A DNA stretch of 64,000 nucleotides from [Empedobacter] haloabium. GTDB lineage: Bacteria > Pseudomonadota > Gammaproteobacteria > Burkholderiales > Burkholderiaceae_D. The stretch is from NCBI GenBank assembly GCA_008011715.2, contig CP136508.1:558001-622000 (forward strand), given 5' to 3'. The position numbers and the translations under genes are program-made. Below the pieces are notes generated by a model. It had not been told where the DNA came from, searched no databases, and was given only the letters and a program-made list of their open reading frames with translations. Shown piece by piece: positions 32,162 to 40,671 of this stretch (positions are counted from its first letter, which is position 1; each line of letters opens with the position of its first letter).

Positions 32162-34334
32162 TCAGTGCGGCGCGACCAGGCGCAGCACGGCGCCGCCGGA
32201 GATCACGGCGAACGAGCCAGGGCCCGTCGGCACGATGTCGCGCGGCTGGTACAGCAGGCCGGGCAGAGGGCCCAGGCGTGGCCCGAAGATGCCGTTCTCG
32301 CCCGCCACGATCGATTGGGCGCCGCCGGGCGTGGTGCGCAGCACGATCTGGCGTTCGGTGTCGACACTGTATGTATTGCCGTCCGGGGCGGCGCGCAAGC
32401 CGGCCGGCAGGGCCGGGATGGTGGTCACGACGCCGGCTGGAGTCACCTTGCGGAAGCTGCGCACGGTAGTGCCCAGCTGGGTGTCGGTCACGTAGATGTT
32501 GTCATCGGCATCGATGCCCTCGACGCGCGGCCGCGTGAAGCGCGCCATGGAGCCGGTGCCGTCGCGCTGGTCGTCGGTGCCGGCGCCGGCCACGCCGGCC
32601 ACCACCGACAGGGCCCCTTGCGGCGTAACACGATAGATCGCGCCGCCTTTCGGGAAGCCCCGGATTACTGACGATACTGCGTTGGCCACATAGATGTCAC
32701 CGTTGGACGCGACGGCGATGCCGTTGGCGACCTCGAACGGAGCGTCGATGACGGTGCTGACGGTACCGTCCGGGGCGATCTTGCGGATGTGCAGGCCGAG
32801 CGACTCCAGCGCGTGCCAGGCGACCACCGGCTCGGGCTTTTCCAGGACGTACTACATTGCCGTCCGGGCTGGCGGCGAGGTCGGTCGGCGAAACAAAGCG
32901 CGCCTGGACACCCTTGCCGTTGATCTGCGCCGTGCTGTCGCCCTCCAGGCCGGCCAGCAGCGTGAAGCCGCCGCTGGCGGTGCCGCGCAGGATTTCGCCC
33001 TGGCTCGCCAGTAGCAGGGTGCCGCCGGCACCCGAGCGCAAGAGGGTGTGCGCGCTGGTCGAGGCGGGCGCCGAGTTGACCGGGTCATTGAAGCGGGCAA
33101 CGGTGGTGACGGTGCCGTCCAGGGCGACACGGCGGATCAGCCGTTCCACGCTCGGGTCCGAGCCTTTCTGGTCGAGCACATAGATTTGCCCGGAGTTGAC
33201 CGTGAGCGAGGTCGGCGTGCCGAAGTGCGCTGTGCCGCGTGGACCGTCGACAGGACCGACGGCGCCAGTTGCCGTGCCCGCCACCGTCGAGACCTGCATG
33301 CTGGCCGGTACCAGCGCGCGTACGAGGTCCCTATCGAGCAGGTAAAGCGTGCCATTGCTGCCCCAGGCCGCATCCGTCAGGTCCTGGAAGCGGGCAGCGC
33401 TGCCGATGCCATCCTCGCTACGGGTATCGGTCGCGTCACCGGCCACGAGCTGGGCGGAATTGCCGGTCACGCGCCAGACCGCGCTGCGCGTCAGCAAGTA
33501 CAGCGTACCGGCCGTGTCGGTAAGGATCCGCACGCTGGTCTTGTCCGTGTGCGCCGCATCGAGCACGGTGCCGACACTGCCATCGGGACGCAGCACGCGC
33601 ACGCGCAGATCGCCGTCGTAGTCCAGTATGTACAAGGAACCATCCGGCGCCAGGGCAACGCTTTTCGCTTCGCCCAGTTGCGCCTGCGCGGCGCTGCCGT
33701 CCGCATGGCCATAGGGCAGCCGAGCCAGCGTCGTGACGGTGCCGTCGGGCTTGACCCGGCGCATGGCGCTCGGGCGGCCGCGTTCCACTTCGTTGCGCGC
33801 AAAACGCAGTGCGTCGGCGACGAACGCGTTGCCGGTGGCATCGACGGCGATGTCGCGGATATTGGCAAAGCGGGCGGCGGTGCCGCTGCCGTCCAGCATG
33901 GCCAGGCTGCCCAGCGAGCCGGCGATCAGTTCCAGCCGTGGCGCGCCAGGATCGGGATAGACGGTCAGGCGCAGAGTCTTGCTGCCGCCGGTCCAGGTCG
34001 CGGTCAGGGTGACGACGGTCGGGACGGTGACCGCCGCTGGCGGCTGGTAGGCCGCATTGGGGCCGCTCGCCACCGTGATGCGGCCAGGGCTACCGTCGCC
34101 CAGCGTCCAGCTCGGGGAGGAGCCGTCCGAGGCCGTGGCACGCAAGGCCACCGGCACGCCGCCCGCCAATACCTGGGCGGCGGCGAGGCTGGCGGCGCCG
34201 GTGACCGGCGCAGGCGGCGGTGGGGACACCGGGGACGTCGTGGCGGGGCTGTCGCCGCCGCCACCGCCGCAGCCGGCCAGCGTCAGTGCCAGTACGGCGG
34301 CGTAAAAGGTGTTCTTGTGGAAGGCTAGTTTCAT
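32162..34334 (-). pseudogene. NHL-repeat lipoprotein, interrupted by a one-base insertion
   Basis: The N-terminus MKLAFHKNTFYAAVLALTLA is followed by GC, a lipobox (LAGC), then a Gly/Ser/Pro linker, an Ig-like segment and many NHL/beta-propeller repeats (for example NAFVADALRFA, GNIYVTD-like units). The frame runs to about 32854 and shifts at ASPDGNV; the continuation (VLEKPEPVVAWHALESLGLH ... IAVASNGDIYVANAV) is open to 32162. Removing one T at 32853 (plus strand) restores DGNVYVLEK and a single 723-aa protein. Probable outer-membrane or periplasmic propeller protein; real decay versus assembly error cannot be told apart. Confidence 0.8.
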
Positions 34335-34614
34335 AGTAGTGAAAGATGAAAGGCATCGGTTGTCGGGCGGAGCGCTACATTCCAGTCCGCGATTGTAGGA
34401 TTATGACGGTTTCCAACACACCGAATTCTCACCAAGTGTCACATTGCGGTCGCCTTTTTTTCCTCACCGGCGTGCCTGGGCCGCCGCGCGGCAACCGATG
34501 AAAAACCTCACCAATTGTCACAGTCGTGCACAGAGCCGCTCAACATTTGTGATTTCTCATTGACAACTTTTCGTCCAGAATGCATCGTGCTGCCTTGTTC
34601 AACCGGGAGAGACC
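34335..34614. promoter_or_regulatory. Divergent promoter region with a 15-bp direct repeat
   Basis: TCACCAAGTGTCACA at 34428-34442 and TCACCAATTGTCACA at 34508-34522 differ at one base and are 80 bp apart. A consensus -35 TTGACA is at 34560-34565, with CATCGT 17 bp further as a weak -10, facing the DUF898 gene. Function inferred from position only. Confidence 0.45.
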
Positions 34615-35694
34615 ATGTCCGCTGTTTTTGAGTCCGCCGTGCCGGCGGCACCGCGCGAGGAGCGCATCGAATTCACTGCCACCGGCAGCGAATATTTCCG
34701 CATCTGGATCGTCAACCTGCTGCTGACGATCGTCACCCTGGGCATCTACTCCGCCTGGGCCAAGGTGCGCCGCAACCAGTACTTCTACGCCAGCACGCGC
34801 CTGGCCGGCAGTTCGTTCGAATACCACGGCAAGCCGCTGGCGATCCTGCGCGGGCGCGTCGTCGGTGTCGTCCTGCTGGGCAGCTACCAGCTGGCGTTAC
34901 GCTACCACCCGCCGACCGCCGGCATCGTCCTGATCCTGATCGCCGGCCTGATGCCATGGCTGATCTGGAAAAGCCTGCAGTTCGCGCTGCACAACAGCAG
35001 CTACCGCGGCGTGCGCTTCGGTTTCCGCGGCAGCTGGAAAGGCGCCTACCTGCACTACCTGGGGCTGCCGCTGCTGTCGGGCTTGACGCTGGGCCTGCTG
35101 TATCCGTTCGTGCACCAGCGCGTCAAGCGCTTCCAGCACAGCGAGAGCCGCTTCGGCGCGACGCATTTCGCCTTCGATGCGCCCGTGGGCAAGTTCTACA
35201 AGGCGTACGGCGTGCTGGTACTGCTGCTGGTGCTGGGCAGCGCGGTCGCCATCGCTATCGTCGCCGCCCTGGCGGGCGGCTTCAGCGCGCTCAATGGCGG
35301 CAACACCGACATCCTGGTCCGCGCCGGCCAGACCCTGGTGGTGTTCGTCGGCTTCTTCGGCTGGTATGCCTATCTGCTGTGCGTGCTGTGGGCGTTCATG
35401 GCCGTACTGCAGAACCTGATCTGGAACCATACGCAACTCGGTCCGCACCGCTTCCGTTCGACGATGAAATGGACCAGCCTTGCTGGCCTGTACATCACCA
35501 ACACGCTGGCCATCATCTGCACGCTGGGCCTGTTCATCCCGTTCGCGCACGTGCGCGCGCTGAAGTACCGGCTGGAGTCGACCACCCTGGTCGTGGCCGG
35601 CAGTCTCGATGACGTGGTCGCCGCGAAGGGCAGCGACGTCAACTCGGTCGGCGAGAGCGTGGCCGACCTGGCCGGCATCGACCTGGCGCTGTAA
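34615..35694 (+). CDS. DUF898 (YjgN-family) inner-membrane protein
   Basis: 359 aa with about eight transmembrane helices. YFRIWIVNLLLTIVTLGIYS and AWAKVRRNQYFYASTRLAGS at the N-terminus, repeated as a degenerate second half (ITNTLAIICTLGLFIPFAHV), are hallmarks of YjgN/DUF898. The internal duplication around two 'LGIYSAWAKVR-like' motifs is visible. Function of the family is unknown. Its stop overlaps the ATG of the M48 protease by one base, so the two are an operon, a pairing that recurs in proteobacteria. Confidence 0.88.
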   Translation: MSAVFESAVPAAPREERIEFTATGSEYFRIWIVNLLLTIVTLGIYSAWAKVRRNQYFYASTRLAGSSFEYHGKPLAILRGRVVGVVLLGSYQLALRYHPPTAGIVLILIAGLMPWLIWKSLQFALHNSSYRGVRFGFRGSWKGAYLHYLGLPLLSGLTLGLLYPFVHQRVKRFQHSESRFGATHFAFDAPVGKFYKAYGVLVLLLVLGSAVAIAIVAALAGGFSALNGGNTDILVRAGQTLVVFVGFFGWYAYLLCVLWAFMAVLQNLIWNHTQLGPHRFRSTMKWTSLAGLYITNTLAIICTLGLFIPFAHVRALKYRLESTTLVVAGSLDDVVAAKGSDVNSVGESVADLAGIDLAL

Positions 35695-36707
35695 TGCAGG
35701 GCGGCACACAGCTGGAGGTGCCGGGCCGCTACTACGACGGCATGACGTCGCGTGCGCACCGTGTCGTGCTGCGCGTGCAGGACGGCCAGGCCTGCCTGGA
35801 AGGGGAGGTGCAACGGCGCGAGCCGCTGGCCCAGGTGCGGGTGTCCGAACGCACGGCCCATGCGCCGCGCAAGCTGACGTTCGCCGACGAGGCCTGCTTC
35901 GAGCCGGACGAGCGCGCGCCGCTGGAGGCCCTGCTGCAGGCGACCGGCCACCGCGACGGCGCCGTCGTGCGCATGCAGCAAAGCTGGCGTGCCGTCGTCA
36001 CCGCGTTCGGTGCGCTGCTGCTGGTGCTGGCGGTCGGCTACCTGTACGTACTGCCGGCCGGTGCCGCGCTGGTCGCGCGCATGCTGCCGGTCTCCGTCGA
36101 GCGGCAACTGGGACAGGGCCTGCTGGGCGTGCTGGACCGGCGTGTGTTCGATCCCACCAAGCTGACGGCGGCGCGCCGCGCGGCGCTGACGCAGGCGTTC
36201 GCGCACATGGCGCCGCCGCGCGACGGCGCACCGCCTTACCAGTTGGTGTTCCGCCACAGCCGCATCGGACCGAACGCGTTCGCGCTGCCTTCGGGCGACA
36301 TCGTGCTGACGGACCAGTTGGTGGAACTGCTGGAAGACGACCAGGCCGTCCTGGCCACGCTGGCGCATGAGCTGGGCCACCTGCACGAGCGCCACCTGAC
36401 GCGACGGCTGATCCAGGGCTCCGTCGTGGCCGCCGCCGGCACGGTGCTGTTCGGCGATGCCAGTTCGCTGGTGGCCGGCCTGCCCGCGCTGGCGCTGGAT
36501 CTGCGCTACTCGCGCGAGGCCGAGCAGGAGGCGGACGACTACGCGGCGGCCATGCTGCGCCGGAACGGCATCGGGCTGGCGCACCTGGAGCGGCTGTTTA
36601 CGACCTTGCAAAAGCTCGAAGACAGCATCGGCACGCCGCCGCCCTACCTGGCCAGCCATCCGCCTTCCGCCGAACGCCTGGAGCGACTGCGCCGACAGCT
36701 GCGCTGA
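35694..36707 (+). CDS. M48-family membrane metalloprotease
   Basis: 337 aa. An N-terminal soluble/beta region is followed by one transmembrane helix near residues 103-122. The zinc motif HELGH starts at His225 (His225, Glu226, His229) and the third ligand is in SREAEQEADDYAA. This is the HtpX/Ste24 (M48) type, in the subgroup linked to DUF898 proteins. Likely membrane-anchored with its catalytic domain in the periplasm, perhaps in envelope quality control. Start shares one base with the upstream stop. Confidence 0.88.
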   Translation: MQGGTQLEVPGRYYDGMTSRAHRVVLRVQDGQACLEGEVQRREPLAQVRVSERTAHAPRKLTFADEACFEPDERAPLEALLQATGHRDGAVVRMQQSWRAVVTAFGALLLVLAVGYLYVLPAGAALVARMLPVSVERQLGQGLLGVLDRRVFDPTKLTAARRAALTQAFAHMAPPRDGAPPYQLVFRHSRIGPNAFALPSGDIVLTDQLVELLEDDQAVLATLAHELGHLHERHLTRRLIQGSVVAAAGTVLFGDASSLVAGLPALALDLRYSREAEQEADDYAAAMLRRNGIGLAHLERLFTTLQKLEDSIGTPPPYLASHPPSAERLERLRRQLR

Positions 36708-36824
36708 CGGCGTCGAAAGGCCCCCCGAGCCCCAGCGCGCAAGGTATGATTCCCGCGCAACCAACCATGAGGCCGGTTTGCCATCGGCGCCGGCCGGACC
36801 ATTCATTATCTGAGGAGAGACCGG

Positions 36825-37811
36825 ATGAAGCTGAAATCGACGACCCTGGCCGCCACGCTGGCGCTGGCCGCCCTGGTGGCGCACCTGCCTATGCAGGCAC
36901 AGGCCCAGGAAGTGGTACGGCTGGGCAACCTGAAGTTCGCCCACTACGGCGCGGTGTCCTATATCAAGGAGATCGCCCCGAAGTGCGGCATCAAGGTGGA
37001 GGAACACATCTTCGCCAAGGGCCTGGACGTGATGCAGGCGATCATTGCCGGTGAACTGGACGTGGGCACGACCGCGTCGGAGGCGGCCATCTCGGGCCGC
37101 GCCAGCGGCGCGCCGATCTACGCGGTGGCCGGCTTCGCCAAGGGCGGTGCGCGCCTGGTGGGCCGCAGCGACCTGAATCTGAAGTCGATCGCGGACCTGA
37201 AGGGCAAGCGCGTGGGCGTGACGCGCGGCGGCATCCAGGAAGTGCTGCTGCTGGCCGAACTGCAGCAGGCCGGCCTGACGGCCTCCGACCAGCCGGGCAA
37301 GGACGTGCGCCTGGTGTTCCTGGCCTACGCGGACCTGAACCAGGCCCTGCTCGGCAAGAACATCGACGCCATGATGCAATCGGAACCGCAGTCGTCGCAG
37401 GCGATCAACAAGGGCTTCGGCAACGAGATCATGAAGCCCTACAACACGCCGATCGGCGAGCCGGTGCGCACGATGGTCATGACGGAGAAGTTCTACAAGG
37501 AGCGCCGTCCGGTCGCCGAGAAGTTCATGCGCTGCTTCGTCGAAGCCACCAAGACCTTCATCGACAACAAGGCCATCGCCGAGAAATACGTGCGCGAGGT
37601 CGTGTTCAAGGGGCAGATCACGAAGGACGATTTCGAGGACGCCATCGGCAATTCGCCGTACAGCTACGACATCACGCCGGAGCACATCCAGACCACGACC
37701 GACATCATGGTCAAGACGGGCGTGGGCCGCATGAGCAAACCGCCGGTGGCGAAGGACTGGGTCCGCACCGACCTCTTGGAGCAGGCCAAGAAAAGCCTGG
37801 GCGTGAAGTAA
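36825..37811 (+). CDS. ABC transporter substrate-binding protein (SsuA/NMT1-like)
   Basis: 328 aa with a signal peptide ending around QAQAQE. The fold is NMT1/SsuA-like: VVRLGNLKFAHYGAVSYIKE, then VMQAIIAGELDVGTTASEAA and KGKRVGVTRGGIQEV. Such proteins deliver sulfonates, taurine, nitrate or pyrimidine-like compounds; the specific ligand is not evident. Strong ribosome site (AGGAGAGA). First gene of a three-gene importer. Confidence 0.88.
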   Translation: MKLKSTTLAATLALAALVAHLPMQAQAQEVVRLGNLKFAHYGAVSYIKEIAPKCGIKVEEHIFAKGLDVMQAIIAGELDVGTTASEAAISGRASGAPIYAVAGFAKGGARLVGRSDLNLKSIADLKGKRVGVTRGGIQEVLLLAELQQAGLTASDQPGKDVRLVFLAYADLNQALLGKNIDAMMQSEPQSSQAINKGFGNEIMKPYNTPIGEPVRTMVMTEKFYKERRPVAEKFMRCFVEATKTFIDNKAIAEKYVREVVFKGQITKDDFEDAIGNSPYSYDITPEHIQTTTDIMVKTGVGRMSKPPVAKDWVRTDLLEQAKKSLGVK

Positions 37812-37821
37812 AGGAGACATC

Positions 37822-38643
37822 ATGGCAAGGATCGATTGGCGGGAAATCGGCGTCGGCATGGTCGTGCCGGCGCTGGTGATCGCGCTCTGGCACATGGCCG
37901 CCGTGCTGGAGTGGGTCAATCCACAGGTGCTGCCGTCGCCGGGTGCGGTGGTGACGAAGTGGGTCGAGTACCTGCTGCCGCTGCAGCCCTACGATCCGGC
38001 AGCCGGGTCGAAGCTGCAGTGGATGTTCTCCGGTGAGCTGATCCACGATTCGCTGGGCAGCCTGTATCGTGTCGCCGTCGGCTTCGCCGTCGGCGCCGGG
38101 CTGGCGCTGCCGATCGGCCTGGCCATGGGCGCCAGCCGCCACGTGTATGCCTGGCTCAATCCCCTGGTGCAGCTGCTGCGGCCGATCCCGCCGATCGCCT
38201 ACATCCCGCTGTCGATCCTGTGGTTCGGGCTGGGCAACCCGCCGGCGGTGTTCCTGATCGCGCTGGGCGCGTTCTTCCCGGTGCTGATGAACACCGTCGC
38301 CGGCGTGCGCCACGTGGACGGCATCTACCTGCGCGCCGCGCGCAACCTGGGCGCCTCGGGCACGACGATGTTCGTGCGCGTGATCCTGCCCGCGGCCGTG
38401 CCGTACATCCTGTCCGGCGTGCGCATCGGCATCGGCACCGCGTTCATCGTCGTCATCGTTTCCGAGATGATCGCCGTGAACAACGGCCTGGGCTTCCGTA
38501 TCCTGGAAGCGCGCGAGTACTTCTGGTCGGACAAGATCATCGCCGGCATGATCACGATCGGCCTGCTCGGCCTGGCCATCGACATCGGCATGAACAAGCT
38601 GAACAACCACCTGCTGCGCTGGCATCGCGGCCTGGAGAATTGA
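37822..38643 (+). CDS. ABC transporter permease (SsuC-like)
   Basis: 273 aa with six membrane helices. The family EAA-like loop for ATPase contact is RAARNLGASGTTMFVRVILP, followed by AVPYILSGVRIGIGTAFIVV. Follows the binding protein after 10 bp (AAGGAGA) and precedes the ATPase by 1 bp. Confidence 0.9.
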   Translation: MARIDWREIGVGMVVPALVIALWHMAAVLEWVNPQVLPSPGAVVTKWVEYLLPLQPYDPAAGSKLQWMFSGELIHDSLGSLYRVAVGFAVGAGLALPIGLAMGASRHVYAWLNPLVQLLRPIPPIAYIPLSILWFGLGNPPAVFLIALGAFFPVLMNTVAGVRHVDGIYLRAARNLGASGTTMFVRVILPAAVPYILSGVRIGIGTAFIVVIVSEMIAVNNGLGFRILEAREYFWSDKIIAGMITIGLLGLAIDIGMNKLNNHLLRWHRGLEN

Positions 38644-38644
38644 C

Positions 38645-39442
38645 ATGAGCGCACCCCACATCGTCGTCACCGACGTCAACAAGGTGTTTTCCACGCCCGG
38701 CCGCGACGTCGTGGCGCTGAAGGACATCAACCTGGAGATTCCGCGCGGCCAGTTCGTCTGTCTGCTGGGACCCTCCGGCTGCGGCAAGTCCACGCTGCTC
38801 AACGCCATCGCCGGCTTTGCGCTGCCGTCGTCCGGCATGATCACGGCGGACGGCCAGCTGGTCACGGCGCCCGGCCCGGAGCGCGGCATGGTGTTCCAGG
38901 AGTACGCGCTGTTCCCGTGGATGACGGTGGAAGACAACGTCGCCTTCGGCCTGGAGATCAAGGGTCAGCCGAAAGCACAGATCCGCGCCACCGTCGACAA
39001 GCTGCTGAAGATGCTGTCGCTGGCCGACTTCCGCAACCGCTATCCGAAGGACCTGTCGGGCGGCATGCGCCAGCGCGTGGCGATCGCCCGCGTGCTGGCG
39101 CTCGATTCGCCCATCATGCTGATGGACGAGCCGTTCGGCGCGCTCGACGCGCTGACCCGGCGCAACCTGCAGGACGAGCTGCTGCGCCTGTGGGCGGAGC
39201 TGAAAAAGACGATCATCTTCGTCACCCACAGCATCGAGGAAGCGATCTACCTGGCCGACCGCATCGTCGTCATGACCTATCGGCCCGGTACGATCAAGCG
39301 CGACCTGTTGGTGGACCTGCCGCGCCTGCGCGACCCGGCCGCCGCCGAGTTCAATGCGTTAAAGCGCGAACTGGGCCAGCTGGTGATGGAGGAGCAGCAG
39401 CGCCACCACAACGACGAGCTGCGCATGGCGGCGGTGGACTAG
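38645..39442 (+). CDS. ABC transporter ATP-binding protein (SsuB/TauB-like)
   Basis: 265 aa. Walker A GPSGCGKST at residues 42-50, Q-loop VFQEYALFPW, signature LSGGMRQRVAIAR, Walker B IMLMDEPFGALD and switch His in FVTHSIEEA. These place it in the nitrate/sulfonate/taurine ATPase group. Last gene of the importer operon; a long palindrome starts 24 bp later. Confidence 0.93.
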   Translation: MSAPHIVVTDVNKVFSTPGRDVVALKDINLEIPRGQFVCLLGPSGCGKSTLLNAIAGFALPSSGMITADGQLVTAPGPERGMVFQEYALFPWMTVEDNVAFGLEIKGQPKAQIRATVDKLLKMLSLADFRNRYPKDLSGGMRQRVAIARVLALDSPIMLMDEPFGALDALTRRNLQDELLRLWAELKKTIIFVTHSIEEAIYLADRIVVMTYRPGTIKRDLLVDLPRLRDPAAAEFNALKRELGQLVMEEQQRHHNDELRMAAVD

Positions 39443-39465
39443 CCGCGAACGTCAAGCCGGGAGCC

Positions 39466-39531
39466 GTCAAACCGGGGTCAGGTCTGGCATTCGGACAAAT
39501 GTCCGAATGCCAGATCTGACCCCGGTTTGAC
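39466..39531. repeat. 66-bp palindrome (GGGGTCAGGTCTGGC family)
   Basis: The arms starting GTCAAACCGGGGTCAGGTCT and ending AGATCTGACCCCGGTTTGAC pair over 32 bp with one G/T wobble, closing on an AA loop. Shares the CATTCGGACA core with the copy at 29914, and lies just after the ABC importer. Confidence 0.9.
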
Positions 39532-39598
39532 CACGCGTGCGTGCCTGTCTTCACGGGTTCCGTCCCCGGTCCCTGCACTGCTATAGTAAACTGCACCG

Positions 39599-40402
39599 AT
39601 GCAGACCAATTTCCTGATCGCCGCCGCCCTGTTATACCTGGTGTGCGCCGTCCTGCCGCCCGCCAAGGCCCGCCTGATCGCCGCCATCACGCCCGTCGCC
39701 TGGGCCGCCCACGGCGCCGCGCTGTGGTTCGACGTAATGGTGCCCGGCTCGCTGCGGCTGGGATTTGCCGCCATGCTGTCGTCCGCCCTGTGGATCTCGG
39801 TAGGGGCCTACTGGATCGAAAACCGCAACTACCCGCTGGACGGCCTGCGCCGCATGGTGATGCCGAGTGCCGCCGCCGCCGTCGTGCTGCAGGGGATATT
39901 CCCCGGCGCCCTGATCGCGCTGCAGGGCCGTTCACCGCTGTTCGGCTGGCACATCGCCGTCGCCACCCTGGCCTACAGCACCCTGACGATCGCCGCCTTC
40001 CATGCCGTGCTGATGGCCTTGCAGGAGTCGCGCCTGCATGCCCGCTCGGTGCGCGCAGGCTTCCTGTGGGCCGCGCTGGACCAGCTGCCGGCGCTGCTGA
40101 CGATGGAAAAGCTGCTGTTCCGCCTGATCGGCTTCGGCTTCGCGCTGCTCAGCCTGACCGTCCTGTCGGGCATCTTCTTTTCCGAGGAACTGTTCGGGCA
40201 GGCGCTGAAGTGGGACCATAAATCCGTCTTCACGCTGTTGTCCTGGCTGCTGTTCGCCGCCTTGCTGGCGGGCCGCCACTTCCGCGGCTGGCGCGGCAAG
40301 ACGGCCCTCAGTTTTACCCTGGCCGGCTTCGCCACCTTGTTGCTGGCGTATGTGGGCACCCGCTTCGTGCTGGAAGTGGTTTTGCATCGAGGTTTCGCAT
40401 GA
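39599..40402 (+). CDS. ypjD: Cytochrome c assembly-like (CcsA/YpjD family) membrane protein
   Basis: 267 aa, about eight transmembrane helices. GWHIAVATLAYSTLTIAAFH and KWDHKSVFTLLSWLLFAALL contain the conserved His residues of the CcsA/HemX-like (YpjD) family, thought to handle haem. In Burkholderiales it normally lies between ffh and pilSR; here it keeps the pilSR side. Overlaps the PP0621-like gene by 4 bp. Confidence 0.82.
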   Translation: MQTNFLIAAALLYLVCAVLPPAKARLIAAITPVAWAAHGAALWFDVMVPGSLRLGFAAMLSSALWISVGAYWIENRNYPLDGLRRMVMPSAAAAVVLQGIFPGALIALQGRSPLFGWHIAVATLAYSTLTIAAFHAVLMALQESRLHARSVRAGFLWAALDQLPALLTMEKLLFRLIGFGFALLSLTVLSGIFFSEELFGQALKWDHKSVFTLLSWLLFAALLAGRHFRGWRGKTALSFTLAGFATLLLAYVGTRFVLEVVLHRGFA

Positions 40403-40656
40403 CACGTATCCTGTTCTGGGTGGCGCTGGTATTCCTGGTCGTCGCCGCCGTCCGCGCCAAGCTGCGCGCCAACATCCGCCGCCAGCAGCAGGAGCAGTTC
40501 CAGGCGCAGGCACGGCAACAGGCGGCGCGGCCACCGGCCGTGACGGCCGAGCCGATGCTGTGCTGCGCGCACTGCGGCGTCTATTACCCGGCCTCGGAAA
40601 ACGTGCCGGCCGGCGGGCGTGATTACTGCAGCGCCGCGCATACCCCCGCGCACTGA
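40399..40656 (+). CDS. PP0621-family small membrane protein
   Basis: 85 aa. One N-terminal transmembrane helix (ILFWVALVFLVVAAV), a charged Gln/Arg linker, then a C-terminal Cys cluster: MLCCAHCGVYYPASE and DYCSAAH, a small zinc-binding knuckle. This matches the conserved PP0621-type protein always found before pilS in this group. Start overlaps the ypjD stop. Confidence 0.82.
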   Translation: MTRILFWVALVFLVVAAVRAKLRANIRRQQQEQFQAQARQQAARPPAVTAEPMLCCAHCGVYYPASENVPAGGRDYCSAAHTPAH

Positions 40657-40671
40657 GGCGGCACGCCGTCC

